Positions 1 through 6,502 of a stretch of 10,691 nucleotides of DNA are shown in pieces. The notes under the pieces were generated by a model. The model was not told the origin of the DNA, ran no database searches, and was given only the letters and a program-made list of their open reading frames with translations. Numbering within the stretch: the stretch's first letter is position 1; every line of letters starts with the position of its first letter. Made by a program: the position numbers and the translations under genes. The stretch is taken from positions 1-10,691 of the forward strand of contig DAQA01000035.1 in assembly GCA_002502685.1 (NCBI GenBank), in the 5' to 3' direction. Origin of the DNA: Euryarchaeota archaeon UBA202. GTDB lineage: Archaea; Thermoplasmatota; E2; UBA202.

Positions 1-51
1 CCTATTAAAAAAAGTGTCGGTGAAGAGATACTCACATCCTCAAGAGAACAG

Positions 52-62
52 AAATATTTAAG
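52..62 (+). promoter_or_regulatory. Putative TATA box of the GGGP synthase gene
   Basis: The A+T-rich stretch AAATATTTAAG is centred about 31 bases upstream of the ATG at 88. That is the distance expected if transcription starts almost at the start codon (leaderless mRNA). The same spacing is seen before several other genes in this window, which supports both the box and the choice of ATG 88. The assignment rests on pattern and spacing only. Confidence 0.4.
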
Positions 63-87
63 AGAATATGTGCATATCGCTACCCTG

Positions 88-840
88 ATGGATTTGATTC
101 ACGAATTACTCAAGGAGTTTTCCTGTCTTCATTTTTCCTTAATAGATCCGGAAAATCAAACATCCCAAAAAGCTGGAGAACATGCCCATGTATGCCAACA
201 GTATGGCACCCATGCCATCATGGTCGGAGGATCAACTGTTAGCAAAAGACAAAAGGTGCATGACACCGTCAAGGAAATCAAAAAAAAAGTGCACATTCCC
301 GTAATTCTTTTCCCCAATTCTGCCGTGGCCATATCAAGGAATGCAGACTATGTATTTTTCATGGAACTGCTAAATTCCCTGGAATATAAATACCGGGGAG
401 GGGAACAGTTGGAAGGGGCACTCCTCATAAAAAAATGGGGTATCATACCAATTTCAATGGGATATATTGTGGTCAGCACTAGCACAAAACCCACCACCTT
501 GGAGAAACGAGGACGGCTTGATGCAATACACCAAAAGGACATAGAGAAAGCGGTAAAATATGCCGTATATGCTGAAATGAGGGGAATGAGTTGTGTATAC
601 CTTGAAGCTGGATCCAATGCCGAGTATCCGGTTGCAACAAATATGGTTCACGCTGTAAGCACAGCCATTGATATCCCGGTGATTGTAGGAGGAGGAATAA
701 AGACTGCAGATATGGCCCAGGAAAAAATTGATGCAGGAGCCCGGGCTATTGTCAATGGTACCGCAACAGAAAAGAACATGAAGCTGATCAAAGAGATAAT
801 TGGAAGGATAGGGCATGCATCTCACTCACCCCAAAAATAA
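88..840 (+). CDS. Geranylgeranylglyceryl phosphate synthase (GGGP synthase, PcrB/GGGPS family)
   Basis: This enzyme joins geranylgeranyl diphosphate to sn-glycerol-1-phosphate, making the first ether bond of archaeal membrane lipids. It is a TIM-barrel protein of about 230-260 residues, and this one has 250. Family motifs run in order: SLIDPE (17-22), MVGGST (45-50), ILFP (73-76), FFMELLNS (90-97), MGYIVV near 124-129, YLEAGS (171-176), VGGGI (200-204) and NGT (223-225). The two glycine-rich loops near the C-terminus bind the phosphate of the substrate in known members. ATG 88 is preferred because MDLIHELLKEF is a typical family N-terminus and a TATA-like box lies 31 bases upstream. A GTG at 70 would add six residues. 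The frame is in fact open back to base 1, so a longer or fused protein cannot be excluded. The second ether-lipid enzyme is at 6618-7445. Confidence 0.95.
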   Translation: MDLIHELLKEFSCLHFSLIDPENQTSQKAGEHAHVCQQYGTHAIMVGGSTVSKRQKVHDTVKEIKKKVHIPVILFPNSAVAISRNADYVFFMELLNSLEYKYRGGEQLEGALLIKKWGIIPISMGYIVVSTSTKPTTLEKRGRLDAIHQKDIEKAVKYAVYAEMRGMSCVYLEAGSNAEYPVATNMVHAVSTAIDIPVIVGGGIKTADMAQEKIDAGARAIVNGTATEKNMKLIKEIIGRIGHASHSPQK

Positions 841-902
841 ATCTTTTGCCATAAATGAACTGAAGAGTATATATGGCACGATGGCAGGAGCCTATACACT
901 AT

Positions 903-913
903 GTTTTTAAAAT
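903..913 (+). promoter_or_regulatory. Putative TATA box of the queuosine-precursor transporter gene
   Basis: GTTTTTAAAAT is centred about 32 bases upstream of the ATG at 940, so the transcript would begin within a few bases of the start codon. A second A+T-rich stretch (AGTATATATGG) lies near 866-876 but would imply a leader of about 40 bases. Confidence 0.4.
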
Positions 914-917
914 AATG

Positions 918-931
918 AGGGATAACTCCCT
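918..931. promoter_or_regulatory. Short inverted repeat AGGGA-N4-TCCCT in the transporter promoter
   Basis: A perfect 5-base inverted repeat separated by TAAC lies between the TATA-like box and the start codon at 940. This is a position where a bound repressor could block initiation. The same arms with a four-base spacer, again followed by TGAA, occur at 6503-6516 upstream of the UbiA-family gene. The operator role is inferred. Confidence 0.3.
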
Positions 932-939
932 GAATAACA

Positions 940-1578
940 ATGTATACCCTGGGAAAATTCTCCCCTGAAAAGAAAACAAATATCCTCCTTGCCTTATTTA
1001 TCGGGGCACTGGTAGCCGCCAATTTAATTGGGCTCAAAATTGCGGATTTTACCATATTTGAGGCCAGTGTAGGAATCCTTGCCTTCCCTGTCACCTTTCT
1101 AATCACCGATATCATTGAGGAGGTACATGGAAAAAAAAAGGCACAAGAATTTGTTTTTTTAGGGGCTATTACACTGGTTTTCATCTTGATTTTAACCGCT
1201 CTAGCTGTGGTTTTACCCTATGCGGAGAGAAGCCTCTTCAAGGAGGAATATGATGAAATTTTTGGGACAACGATTAGGATTATAATTGCTAGCATCACCG
1301 CTTTTATCTTGTCCCAATCCCATGATGTCTGGGCCTTCAACTTTTGGAAACAAAGAACAAAGGGGAAATACCTATGGCTTAGAAATAATTTAAGTACAAT
1401 GATTAGTTCATTTTTTGATACCACGATTTTTATGTTTATCGCTTTTTACGGCATCAGTAATAAATTCACTGTCAGTTATGTATTCTCTCTTATCATCCCC
1501 TATTGGTTGGTCAAGATATTATTTGCCTTGGGGGATACCCCACTTTGTTACCTAGGAGTAAAGTGGTTAAAAAAATGA
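940..1578 (+). CDS. yhhQ: Queuosine/archaeosine-precursor transporter (YhhQ/QPTR, DUF165 family)
   Basis: This is an integral membrane protein of 212 residues, normal for the family, with about six hydrophobic segments (roughly 15-35, 43-60, 73-93, 111-130, 152-172 and 178-205). Hallmark family stretches are present: ILAFPVTFLITDIIEEVHG (46-64), LSQSHDVWAFNFWK (124-137), KYLWLRNNLST (143-153) and the end DTPLCYLGVKWLK. The S at 157 sits where I recall a Q in many relatives. Bacterial members import preQ0 or preQ1 for queuosine. Archaea use preQ0 to make archaeosine at tRNA position 15, so import of preQ0 or a related 7-deazaguanine is the likely role. This substrate is inferred from the family. 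The gene has its own TATA-like box and is followed 46 bases later by the serA-like gene, which has another. Confidence 0.9.
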   Translation: MYTLGKFSPEKKTNILLALFIGALVAANLIGLKIADFTIFEASVGILAFPVTFLITDIIEEVHGKKKAQEFVFLGAITLVFILILTALAVVLPYAERSLFKEEYDEIFGTTIRIIIASITAFILSQSHDVWAFNFWKQRTKGKYLWLRNNLSTMISSFFDTTIFMFIAFYGISNKFTVSYVFSLIIPYWLVKILFALGDTPLCYLGVKWLKK

Positions 1579-1587
1579 TGCAAAAAA

Positions 1588-1596
1588 TTTTATATT
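1588..1596 (+). promoter_or_regulatory. Putative TATA box of the serA-like gene
   Basis: TTTTATATT is centred about 33 bases before the ATG at 1625. It closely matches the box before the UbiA-family gene (TTTTATATTT at 6584-6593). This suggests the gene is transcribed separately even though the previous gene ends only 46 bases upstream. Confidence 0.45.
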
Positions 1597-1624
1597 GAGC
1601 ATATGATTTGCAAGTGGTAAAATC

Positions 1625-2557
1625 ATGAAAATTTTAGTCACTGATAGGATAGCAGAGGAAGCCTTGGATGTCTTGAAGGCAAAACATGAGGTAACATATG
1701 AGGAACTTGATCATGATACGCTCAGAGAGAAAATTTCTTCTTATCACGCCCTTATTGTCCGAAGCAGAACAAAGGTGAGCGAAGATATATTGGACAACGC
1801 CAAAAATCTACAGGTTATTGGCCGGGCAGGGATTGGCGTGGATAACATCAATGTTGAGGAAGCCACAAAAAAAGGAATAAAAGTGGTGAATTCACCAACA
1901 GGAACAACCGTATCCGTGGCAGAATTGACACTGGGCCACATGTTATCCCTCTCCCGGCATCTCACTAAGGCTGATGCCTCCATGAAAAAGGGACAGTGGA
2001 TAAAAAAAGAGCTGATGGGACAGGAACTCCATGGCAAAACTTTGGGTCTCGTGGGGGCTGGCCGGATTGGCAAAGCCTTAGCAGAACGAGCCGTGGCATG
2101 TGGTATGGACATTGTATATTTTGATGTCATTAGAGACAAAGAATTTGAGCAGGAAACCGATGCACACTATTATCCCTTAGAAAAAGTATTGGAAGAGGCT
2201 GATTATCTATCCCTACATGTTCCACTAACGTCTGGCACAGAACACCTTATCGGCAAAAAGCAACTCAAAAAAATGAAAAAAACAGCATACATCATCAATT
2301 GCGCCCGGGGAGGCGTGGTAGATGAAAAAGCATTGATAGATGCATTGCAAAAAAAAGATATTGCGGGTGCAGCCCTTGACGACTTTGAACAAAAACATCC
2401 CTCAGCGGAAATGTTGGCATTGGAAAATATTGTCCTTACCCCCCACTTGGGAGCCTCAACTCGGGAGGGACAAGTCCGGGCAGGGGTTGTCTGCGCCCAA
2501 CAAGTACTTATGGCACTGGAGAACAAGGAACCCACCTTTTGGATTAATAAACAATAA
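1625..2557 (+). CDS. serA: D-3-phosphoglycerate dehydrogenase-like D-2-hydroxyacid dehydrogenase, short form
   Basis: This is a 310-residue member of the NAD-dependent D-2-hydroxyacid dehydrogenase family, closest in pattern to SerA, which oxidises 3-phosphoglycerate in the first step of serine synthesis. The N-terminal substrate half includes RAGIGVDNI (67-75). The Rossmann half has GAGRIG (144-149), with D167 at the end of the next strand as expected for NAD binding. Catalytic R228 is in NCARGG and H274 is in TPHLGAST. The third member of the usual Arg-Glu-His set is missing: where SerA proteins read DVFxxEP, this one reads DDFEQKHP (252-259), so Lys or His falls at the catalytic Glu position. 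The protein also lacks the C-terminal ACT and ASB regulatory domains of long (about 525-residue) archaeal SerA. Short forms are known. The substrate could therefore be a different 2-hydroxyacid. Confidence 0.85.
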   Translation: MKILVTDRIAEEALDVLKAKHEVTYEELDHDTLREKISSYHALIVRSRTKVSEDILDNAKNLQVIGRAGIGVDNINVEEATKKGIKVVNSPTGTTVSVAELTLGHMLSLSRHLTKADASMKKGQWIKKELMGQELHGKTLGLVGAGRIGKALAERAVACGMDIVYFDVIRDKEFEQETDAHYYPLEKVLEEADYLSLHVPLTSGTEHLIGKKQLKKMKKTAYIINCARGGVVDEKALIDALQKKDIAGAALDDFEQKHPSAEMLALENIVLTPHLGASTREGQVRAGVVCAQQVLMALENKEPTFWINKQ

Positions 2558-2578
2558 GTATTAAAACAGTATTAAAAC
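2557..2578 (+). repeat. Perfect 11-base tandem duplication after the serA-like gene
   Basis: AGTATTAAAAC occurs twice in direct succession, beginning at the last base of the serA-like stop codon. It may be a replication-slippage product or a binding site spaced by one helical turn. No function can be assigned. Confidence 0.6.
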
Positions 2579-2629
2579 AAAACAATACAATACCCGCACC
2601 ACCAAGACCCCAAATTGAAGGATTCAATA

Positions 2630-2671
2630 CCCTGTTTTGGGAAGAGTATATATTTTTTGATAAAGACAGGG
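2630..2671 (+). terminator. Possible terminator or structured 3' region after the serA-like gene
   Basis: CCCTGTTTT can pair with AAGACAGGG across a 24-base loop carrying a T-rich run. Archaeal termination relies mainly on T-runs rather than on a stem followed by a T-run, so the T-rich loop may be the active part. It lies about 75-115 bases past the serA-like stop codon. Confidence 0.3.
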
Positions 2672-2746
2672 CAATCACACCCGTCACATTAAAAAAAATC
2701 AATCGGGCACACGCAAGCAAATGAGCAGGGAAATGACTGGAAATAG

Positions 2747-2768
2747 CCCCATGTATAAAAAAATGGGG
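2747..2768 (-). terminator. Possible terminator hairpin downstream of the DUF401 gene
   Basis: CCCCAT and ATGGGG form a six-pair stem around an A-rich loop. On the minus strand the loop reads as a T-run, about 50 bases past the DUF401 stop codon. A longer minus-strand T-run lies at 2691-2698. Either could end the taw1-DUF401 transcript. Confidence 0.3.
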
Positions 2769-2818
2769 TGACAGGAATCAAGAGTGGTACTCCATAATCA
2801 TATACTCCCTATTTTTAA

Positions 2819-4012
2819 TCAAAGGGTCACAAACAAGGCAATGAGAAATACAGCTATAAGCCCTATGGCTACAGGAGGAATCATGTGCTTGACTGTGTTT
2901 TTTAAGCTGGTATGAAAATAGGTAAGTGAAACAGCTACACAGGGATGTACAGGCGAGATGAGATATCCGAGATAGACACTAAAAAACATGATGCCAAAGG
3001 AAACAGGAGTCATGAAAGTTACACCATATTTGGCAAGATAAACAGGGAGCAGAATAGAAACAGGGAGTTGAACCCGTCCAGTGGCAAAGCCTAGGAAAAA
3101 GCCAATAACAACCAAGAGGAATATTTTCGGTACATTTAAAGCCTCAAATACCCCGGGTGTGTCTGAGGTTTTAAAAATATTTAGGAAGAGAAACATGCCA
3201 ATAATAATCAATGAATATTTCCAGGGTTTCATTTTCAAGATAATCTTTTTTATGTTGTGAAGAGAGATGTGGCCAAAATATAGAGAAAGTAAAAAACTGG
3301 CTGCCACGGCACAGACAAGATAAAATTCAGGAAGACGATGGGGATCAAGGGTAATGAAAGTGACATGGATTAATGGAGCTATAATGATGATACCGAGAGG
3401 CACCAGTATTTTTTTGGGTTGAGGAGACGATGCTGTCTGTATTCTTCCCTTGATGTCTTTTAATAAAAATAAATATCCAAGGAGAAGCAATAAAAAAAAA
3501 CTTGGAATTAAGTACACAATTTGTTCATAGACATTGATACCAGCCATTTTGGTGGTGGGAAGCAATGCACCAAAGGGATACACTAATAAAAGGAGATGGC
3601 GAAACCAGATATTAATAGCAGCTTGCCGGTCGTGTGATACACCCACTCCCGCTTTTTTGATAACGGGGGCAGATAAGAGGGCACCTCCAGGCATGGGCAA
3701 CATGCCCATAAGCGCTGAGGAAAAAGCAAGAAAGAAATTTTGCTTAATACGTAGGTTACGTATGAGAATATCGATGAGGCCAGAAAACTCCAAGGCTCCC
3801 CCTATCAAGGGGATAATGCCAACTGACAATGCCAGCAGAAGAATAGAGTAATCCTCAAGAGTATTGACAATCTCGCCAAAGATTTCAAAGGGGGACATGC
3901 TAAATGACCCTAAGAGTATGGCTGAGATCATAAGGGCTAGCCAAAAATTTTTTCGGGAAAGAATCATGAGAACCGAAATGGAAATAAAAAAACCTAGCCA
4001 GATGATCAGCAT
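2819..4012 (-). CDS. DUF401 family integral membrane protein, probable transporter
   Basis: This is a very hydrophobic protein of 397 residues, close to the roughly 400 usual for DUF401, with about ten or more predicted membrane-spanning segments. Features that point to this family are LMGMLPMPGGALLSAPVI (101-118) and INIWFRHLLLLVYP (133-146), repeated elements resembling the re-entrant loops of ion-transporter-type (GntP/CitM-like) permeases. A second pattern of the same kind, GYLISPVHPCVAVS, lies near the C-terminus. The substrate is unknown. The start codon lies inside the end of the upstream taw1 gene (7-base overlap, ATGCTGA), so translation is probably coupled and both are expressed from the promoter before taw1. 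The coupling hints at a small-molecule transporter related to that pathway, but such overlaps can also link unrelated genes. Confidence 0.85.
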   Translation of the reverse strand: MLIIWLGFFISISVLMILSRKNFWLALMISAILLGSFSMSPFEIFGEIVNTLEDYSILLLALSVGIIPLIGGALEFSGLIDILIRNLRIKQNFFLAFSSALMGMLPMPGGALLSAPVIKKAGVGVSHDRQAAINIWFRHLLLLVYPFGALLPTTKMAGINVYEQIVYLIPSFFLLLLLGYLFLLKDIKGRIQTASSPQPKKILVPLGIIIIAPLIHVTFITLDPHRLPEFYLVCAVAASFLLSLYFGHISLHNIKKIILKMKPWKYSLIIIGMFLFLNIFKTSDTPGVFEALNVPKIFLLVVIGFFLGFATGRVQLPVSILLPVYLAKYGVTFMTPVSFGIMFFSVYLGYLISPVHPCVAVSLTYFHTSLKNTVKHMIPPVAIGLIAVFLIALFVTL

Positions 4013-4935
4013 GGTAATTTCATCTGTGCGGCATCACGCGTGAGAAGAAGAACACGTGATTCTTTTCTTTCCTTTGCAATTGGGTAGCCTAAGAGAGTTG
4101 ACAGTTTTTCCCCAAATCGGTTAACAGTTTCATGCGAGGGCATATTCTCAAGATGCATCCTTTGGCGGGAGTATCCCACAAAAACATAGCCCTTTGGTTC
4201 AATGAAGAGAGGATGGGCTTTTGAATCGAGCTTGGCATATTCCTTTTCCCAGCCAATGTTCCATCCCTCCACTAGGGTATGACGAATAACAGTACGGGTA
4301 GAAAGAGAAGGCAAAAGAGCAAGGGTTTCATTTATTTTTTCCCAGGCCTTGGGTATCAAGGGGACACAAAGCTTTTGGTAGATTTTTTTTGTGGGGGCAG
4401 CCAGTGTGACATACAATTGGGTGGGAAGAGGATCAAGGTGTTCCAATACGTCAGGACAGGTGCCATTCGTTACCAAAAAAGTTGTCATACCCCGTTTATG
4501 GCATTCAGCAAAAAAGGCACCAAGATTGGGATATAGAGTGGGCTCTCCTGACAGAGAACAGGCGACATGAACAGGGTGAATGGCTTCTTCCCATTTTTTT
4601 TGTGAACACCGGTCATCCCCCTTAAATCCGGTGAGTAAACGATACTGTTCTTTAAGGGATTCATCCAGGATGAAACCAGGGTCGTCAGCCTGTTCAAACT
4701 GTGTTTGGGTAGATCCCTGGAAACGCCAACAAAAAAGGCATTTCTGTGTACAATGAGTTACTGCCGGAGTCATTTGCAGACAGCGATGACTGGCAATGCC
4801 ATAGAATGTGTGTTTGTAACACTCTCGATTGTAAAGCAACGATGTGCGAAGCCAATGGCAAAGCTTAACCGCTGAATGATTCCCGACAAGGGCATATCCT
4901 TGTTTTTTTAGGATAGCGGCAAGCTCTGGATGCAC
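4006..4935 (-). CDS. taw1: 4-demethylwyosine synthase (TYW1/Taw1), radical SAM enzyme
   Basis: This enzyme uses S-adenosylmethionine and pyruvate to convert N1-methylguanosine at position 37 of tRNA-Phe into the tricyclic base 4-demethylwyosine. The radical SAM cluster motif is CTQKCLFC with cysteines 62, 66 and 69. The second iron-sulfur cluster characteristic of TYW1 is provided by cysteines 26, 39 and 52. K41 matches the lysine proposed to bind pyruvate. From memory these positions coincide with those of the Methanocaldococcus jannaschii enzyme, which supports the GTG start at 4935. The next in-frame codon set upstream has no ATG before a stop. SLSGEPTLYPNLG (127-139) is the SAM-binding GEP segment, and VTNGT follows. 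The length of 309 residues is normal for archaeal forms. A TATA-like box lies about 28 bases upstream. The last seven bases overlap the DUF401 gene. Confidence 0.95.
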   Translation of the reverse strand: MHPELAAILKKQGYALVGNHSAVKLCHWLRTSLLYNRECYKHTFYGIASHRCLQMTPAVTHCTQKCLFCWRFQGSTQTQFEQADDPGFILDESLKEQYRLLTGFKGDDRCSQKKWEEAIHPVHVACSLSGEPTLYPNLGAFFAECHKRGMTTFLVTNGTCPDVLEHLDPLPTQLYVTLAAPTKKIYQKLCVPLIPKAWEKINETLALLPSLSTRTVIRHTLVEGWNIGWEKEYAKLDSKAHPLFIEPKGYVFVGYSRQRMHLENMPSHETVNRFGEKLSTLLGYPIAKERKESRVLLLTRDAAQMKLPC

Positions 4936-4956
4936 AGAAAGCTCATCTCTGCCGGG

Positions 4957-4969
4957 TTAATAAAAATTT
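4957..4969 (-). promoter_or_regulatory. Putative TATA box of taw1
   Basis: Read on the minus strand this is AAATTTTTATTAA, centred about 28 bases upstream of the GTG at 4935, which fits a leaderless transcript. It would drive both taw1 and the overlapping DUF401 gene. Confidence 0.45.
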
Positions 4970-5061
4970 GCAATCACAAAAATAAAAAAAGGATACCCCA
5001 AAAAAATGAAAAATCTATAGGAGGAGGGGATTAGTGTGGGAGATAGAGGAAACAGGAGTAA

Positions 5062-5071
5062 TGCACTAGTG
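5062..5071. repeat. 10-base palindrome in the taw1/phosphoesterase divergent region
   Basis: GCACTAGTGC is a perfect palindrome lying between the divergently oriented taw1 and phosphoesterase genes, about 50 bases upstream of the phosphoesterase TATA-like box. It could be a regulator site or chance. Confidence 0.3.
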
Positions 5072-5117
5072 CCCAGGAACACAATGTGTGACCAGTAGAC
5101 ACACAAGAGAGGGTGGG

Positions 5118-5135
5118 AGGTTATAATAGTAACCT
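5118..5135 (+). promoter_or_regulatory. TATA-like box of the phosphoesterase gene enclosed by an inverted repeat
   Basis: AGGTTA and TAACCT form a perfect 6-base inverted repeat around TAATAG. The TATA-like sequence TTATAATA (5121-5128) sits inside it, about 39 bases upstream of the ATG at 5164. This geometry is what one would expect if a dimeric regulator competed with TATA-binding protein. The regulatory role is inferred. Confidence 0.35.
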
Positions 5136-5163
5136 TGCCATTACACAAAGAAGATGATAATCA

Positions 5164-5910
5164 ATGAAACTTGCCCATGTGTCTGATTTGCATCTGACCA
5201 GCCCGAATTTTGTTGAGGCATGGGGAGTAAATCTAATAGCCTTACTGGAGGATATCAAACCGGATGTGCTTCTTATTACCGGTGATTTGACCAATGAAGG
5301 ATACGCTCATGAATATGACATTGCGGAACAATTCCTTGGAAAAATAAAAATTAAGTCTAAAATCATAATTCCAGGTAATCATGATGCACGGAATAGCGGA
5401 TATAAAATTTTTGAAGAACTATTTGCGACACGTTTTCCCTTCTTTCAACAAAAAAATCTAGCTATTTTGGGATTGGATTCCACTGAGCCCGATATTGATG
5501 ACGGCCATATTGGGAGAGAACAATATCCAAACATCCGGGAAAAATTATCAGATAAAAAAGTGTTGCGGATAATGGCTCTTCATCATCACATAATACCCAT
5601 ACCGGGAACCGGACGAGAAAGAAATATTCTAGTAGACGCTGGTGACGTACTGAAGTTATGTATGGATTTGGAGCTGGATTTTGTCTTATCAGGCCATAAA
5701 CATTTACCGTGGATATGGAAGATGGAAAACACTTATTTTATTACAGCAGGGACTGCCACATCACAGCGATTAAAAGGGAGATCCTATCCCTCATTTAATG
5801 TACTTGACATAGATAAGCAAGGATATAGTATGCAGGAAATCAATGTGTCCAATAAAGAAAACCGTGTTATTTTAAAAAATACCACCAAAACAAAGGATAT
5901 ACAGGACTAA
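5164..5910 (+). CDS. Calcineurin-like metallophosphoesterase (CpdA/Icc-related)
   Basis: This is a 248-residue cytoplasmic protein with the full set of metal-binding motifs of the calcineurin-like phosphoesterase fold: DLH (8-10), GDLTNEG (40-46), GNHD (71-74), the HHH run at 140-142, and GHKH (177-180). These residues normally hold two divalent metals that activate water to cleave phosphoester bonds. The overall pattern resembles class III cyclic-nucleotide phosphodiesterases of the CpdA group. The stretch PIPGTGRERN (145-154) is typical of a large uncharacterised prokaryotic subgroup, so the natural substrate is unknown. No signal peptide is seen. It is divergent from taw1 and is followed 141 bases later by a small membrane protein. 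Confidence 0.88.
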   Translation: MKLAHVSDLHLTSPNFVEAWGVNLIALLEDIKPDVLLITGDLTNEGYAHEYDIAEQFLGKIKIKSKIIIPGNHDARNSGYKIFEELFATRFPFFQQKNLAILGLDSTEPDIDDGHIGREQYPNIREKLSDKKVLRIMALHHHIIPIPGTGRERNILVDAGDVLKLCMDLELDFVLSGHKHLPWIWKMENTYFITAGTATSQRLKGRSYPSFNVLDIDKQGYSMQEINVSNKENRVILKNTTKTKDIQD

Positions 5911-6006
5911 TATCTGGTAGCCAAAAAGGAGAAGTGACTGCCTGATGCATGAATTACTGCCCGCCGCTAATATGACAGATTGCACAAGGGATATATGTGA
6001 TTGGAC

Positions 6007-6017
6007 AATATTTAAAT
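6007..6017 (+). promoter_or_regulatory. Putative TATA box of the small membrane protein gene
   Basis: AATATTTAAAT is centred about 40 bases before the ATG at 6052. This would give a leader of about 12 bases. An alternative weak box, GGTATTAAAG, lies at 6026-6035. Confidence 0.3.
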
Positions 6018-6051
6018 GCCGATGGGGTATTAAAGAAAAAGGGCCTGATAT

Positions 6052-6285
6052 ATGTTGCTTGAAGAAAAAGACCTTATTATTATTGGCTTGATCACCTGCA
6101 TCATTGGGATTGGGATTATAATGATGCCGCTTCTTCGCATCAAAGAACGTAAGGAGACCCATACATCGCTATCAGTAATGTATCAAATCGAGGATTATAT
6201 AGTAAGAAGTAAACTAAGTTTTATCACAGGATTAATATGGATTATCTGTGGTTGTATCATCCAGCTGGGAGCATATCTATTATAA
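6052..6285 (+). CDS. Small two-helix membrane protein, unknown function
   Basis: This is a 77-residue protein I do not recognise. It has two clear hydrophobic segments (about 8-29 and 56-75) joined by a charged loop, RIKERKETHTSL near 29-40, and a polar stretch around YQIEDYIVRSK. The positively charged loop between the helices suggests both ends face outward with the loop in the cytoplasm. Support for it being real comes from the plausible membrane topology, a possible upstream TATA-like box, and the absence of a competing gene. Against it, there is no recognised family and no strong ribosome binding site. It lies between the phosphoesterase and the lipid prenyltransferase but shows no overlap with either. 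Confidence 0.55.
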   Translation: MLLEEKDLIIIGLITCIIGIGIIMMPLLRIKERKETHTSLSVMYQIEDYIVRSKLSFITGLIWIICGCIIQLGAYLL

Positions 6286-6481
6286 AAAGCAATAAACTAA
6301 AAAATACAAGACCTAGAGCCACAAACGGGCAGATACAGCGATGAATGCCTCTAGTGTCTAGGATACATGCATTACCAGAGTAATAATAAAGGGATATAAA
6401 AAACCCAGATTTTTTGTATGCGCCTGGATAAAAATACTGCCAGTGTTTTAGACAAAAGGACAATACGGGGAGCCTGCTACC

Positions 6482-6500
6482 CATATGAATTACATATGAA
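6482..6500 (+). repeat. Direct repeat CATATGAA, two copies with 11-base period
   Basis: CATATGAA appears twice separated by TTA, so the copies are about one helical turn apart. CATATG is itself a palindrome. It lies about 85 bases upstream of the prenyltransferase TATA-like box. Confidence 0.4.
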
Positions 6501-6502
6501 GA

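Larger units (their letters stand above)
2579..2818. other. Convergent intergenic region with several small inverted repeats
   Basis: No gene is visible between the two convergent genes. Beyond the tandem repeat, the region holds an inverted repeat ATTGAA-N3-TTCAAT (2614-2628) and a nine-pair stem CCCTGTTTT (2630-2638) with AAGACAGGG (2663-2671), one pair being G-T, whose loop contains a T-rich run (2648-2658). A six-pair hairpin CCCCAT/ATGGGG (2747-2768) has an A-rich loop. The T-rich runs on each strand suit termination of both flanking genes. No tRNA or box C/D signature was seen. Confidence 0.5.

Noticed and set aside
454..825. Minus-strand reading frames opposite the GGGP synthase gene, and similar frames opposite or within serA, DUF401, taw1, UbiA and argS
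   Set aside because: They are shadows of strongly supported genes, with cysteine- or serine-rich low-quality translations and no motifs.
918..931. preQ1-type riboswitch ahead of the precursor transporter
   Set aside because: The space between the TATA-like box and the start codon is too short for the known aptamers, and only a 5-base inverted repeat is present.
4957..5148. A minus-strand 63-residue hydrophobic reading frame just upstream of taw1
   Set aside because: Its end overlaps the TATA-like box of taw1, it has no recognisable family, and its hydrophobicity can be explained by the A-rich plus strand read in reverse. It could be a small membrane protein, but nothing else supports it.
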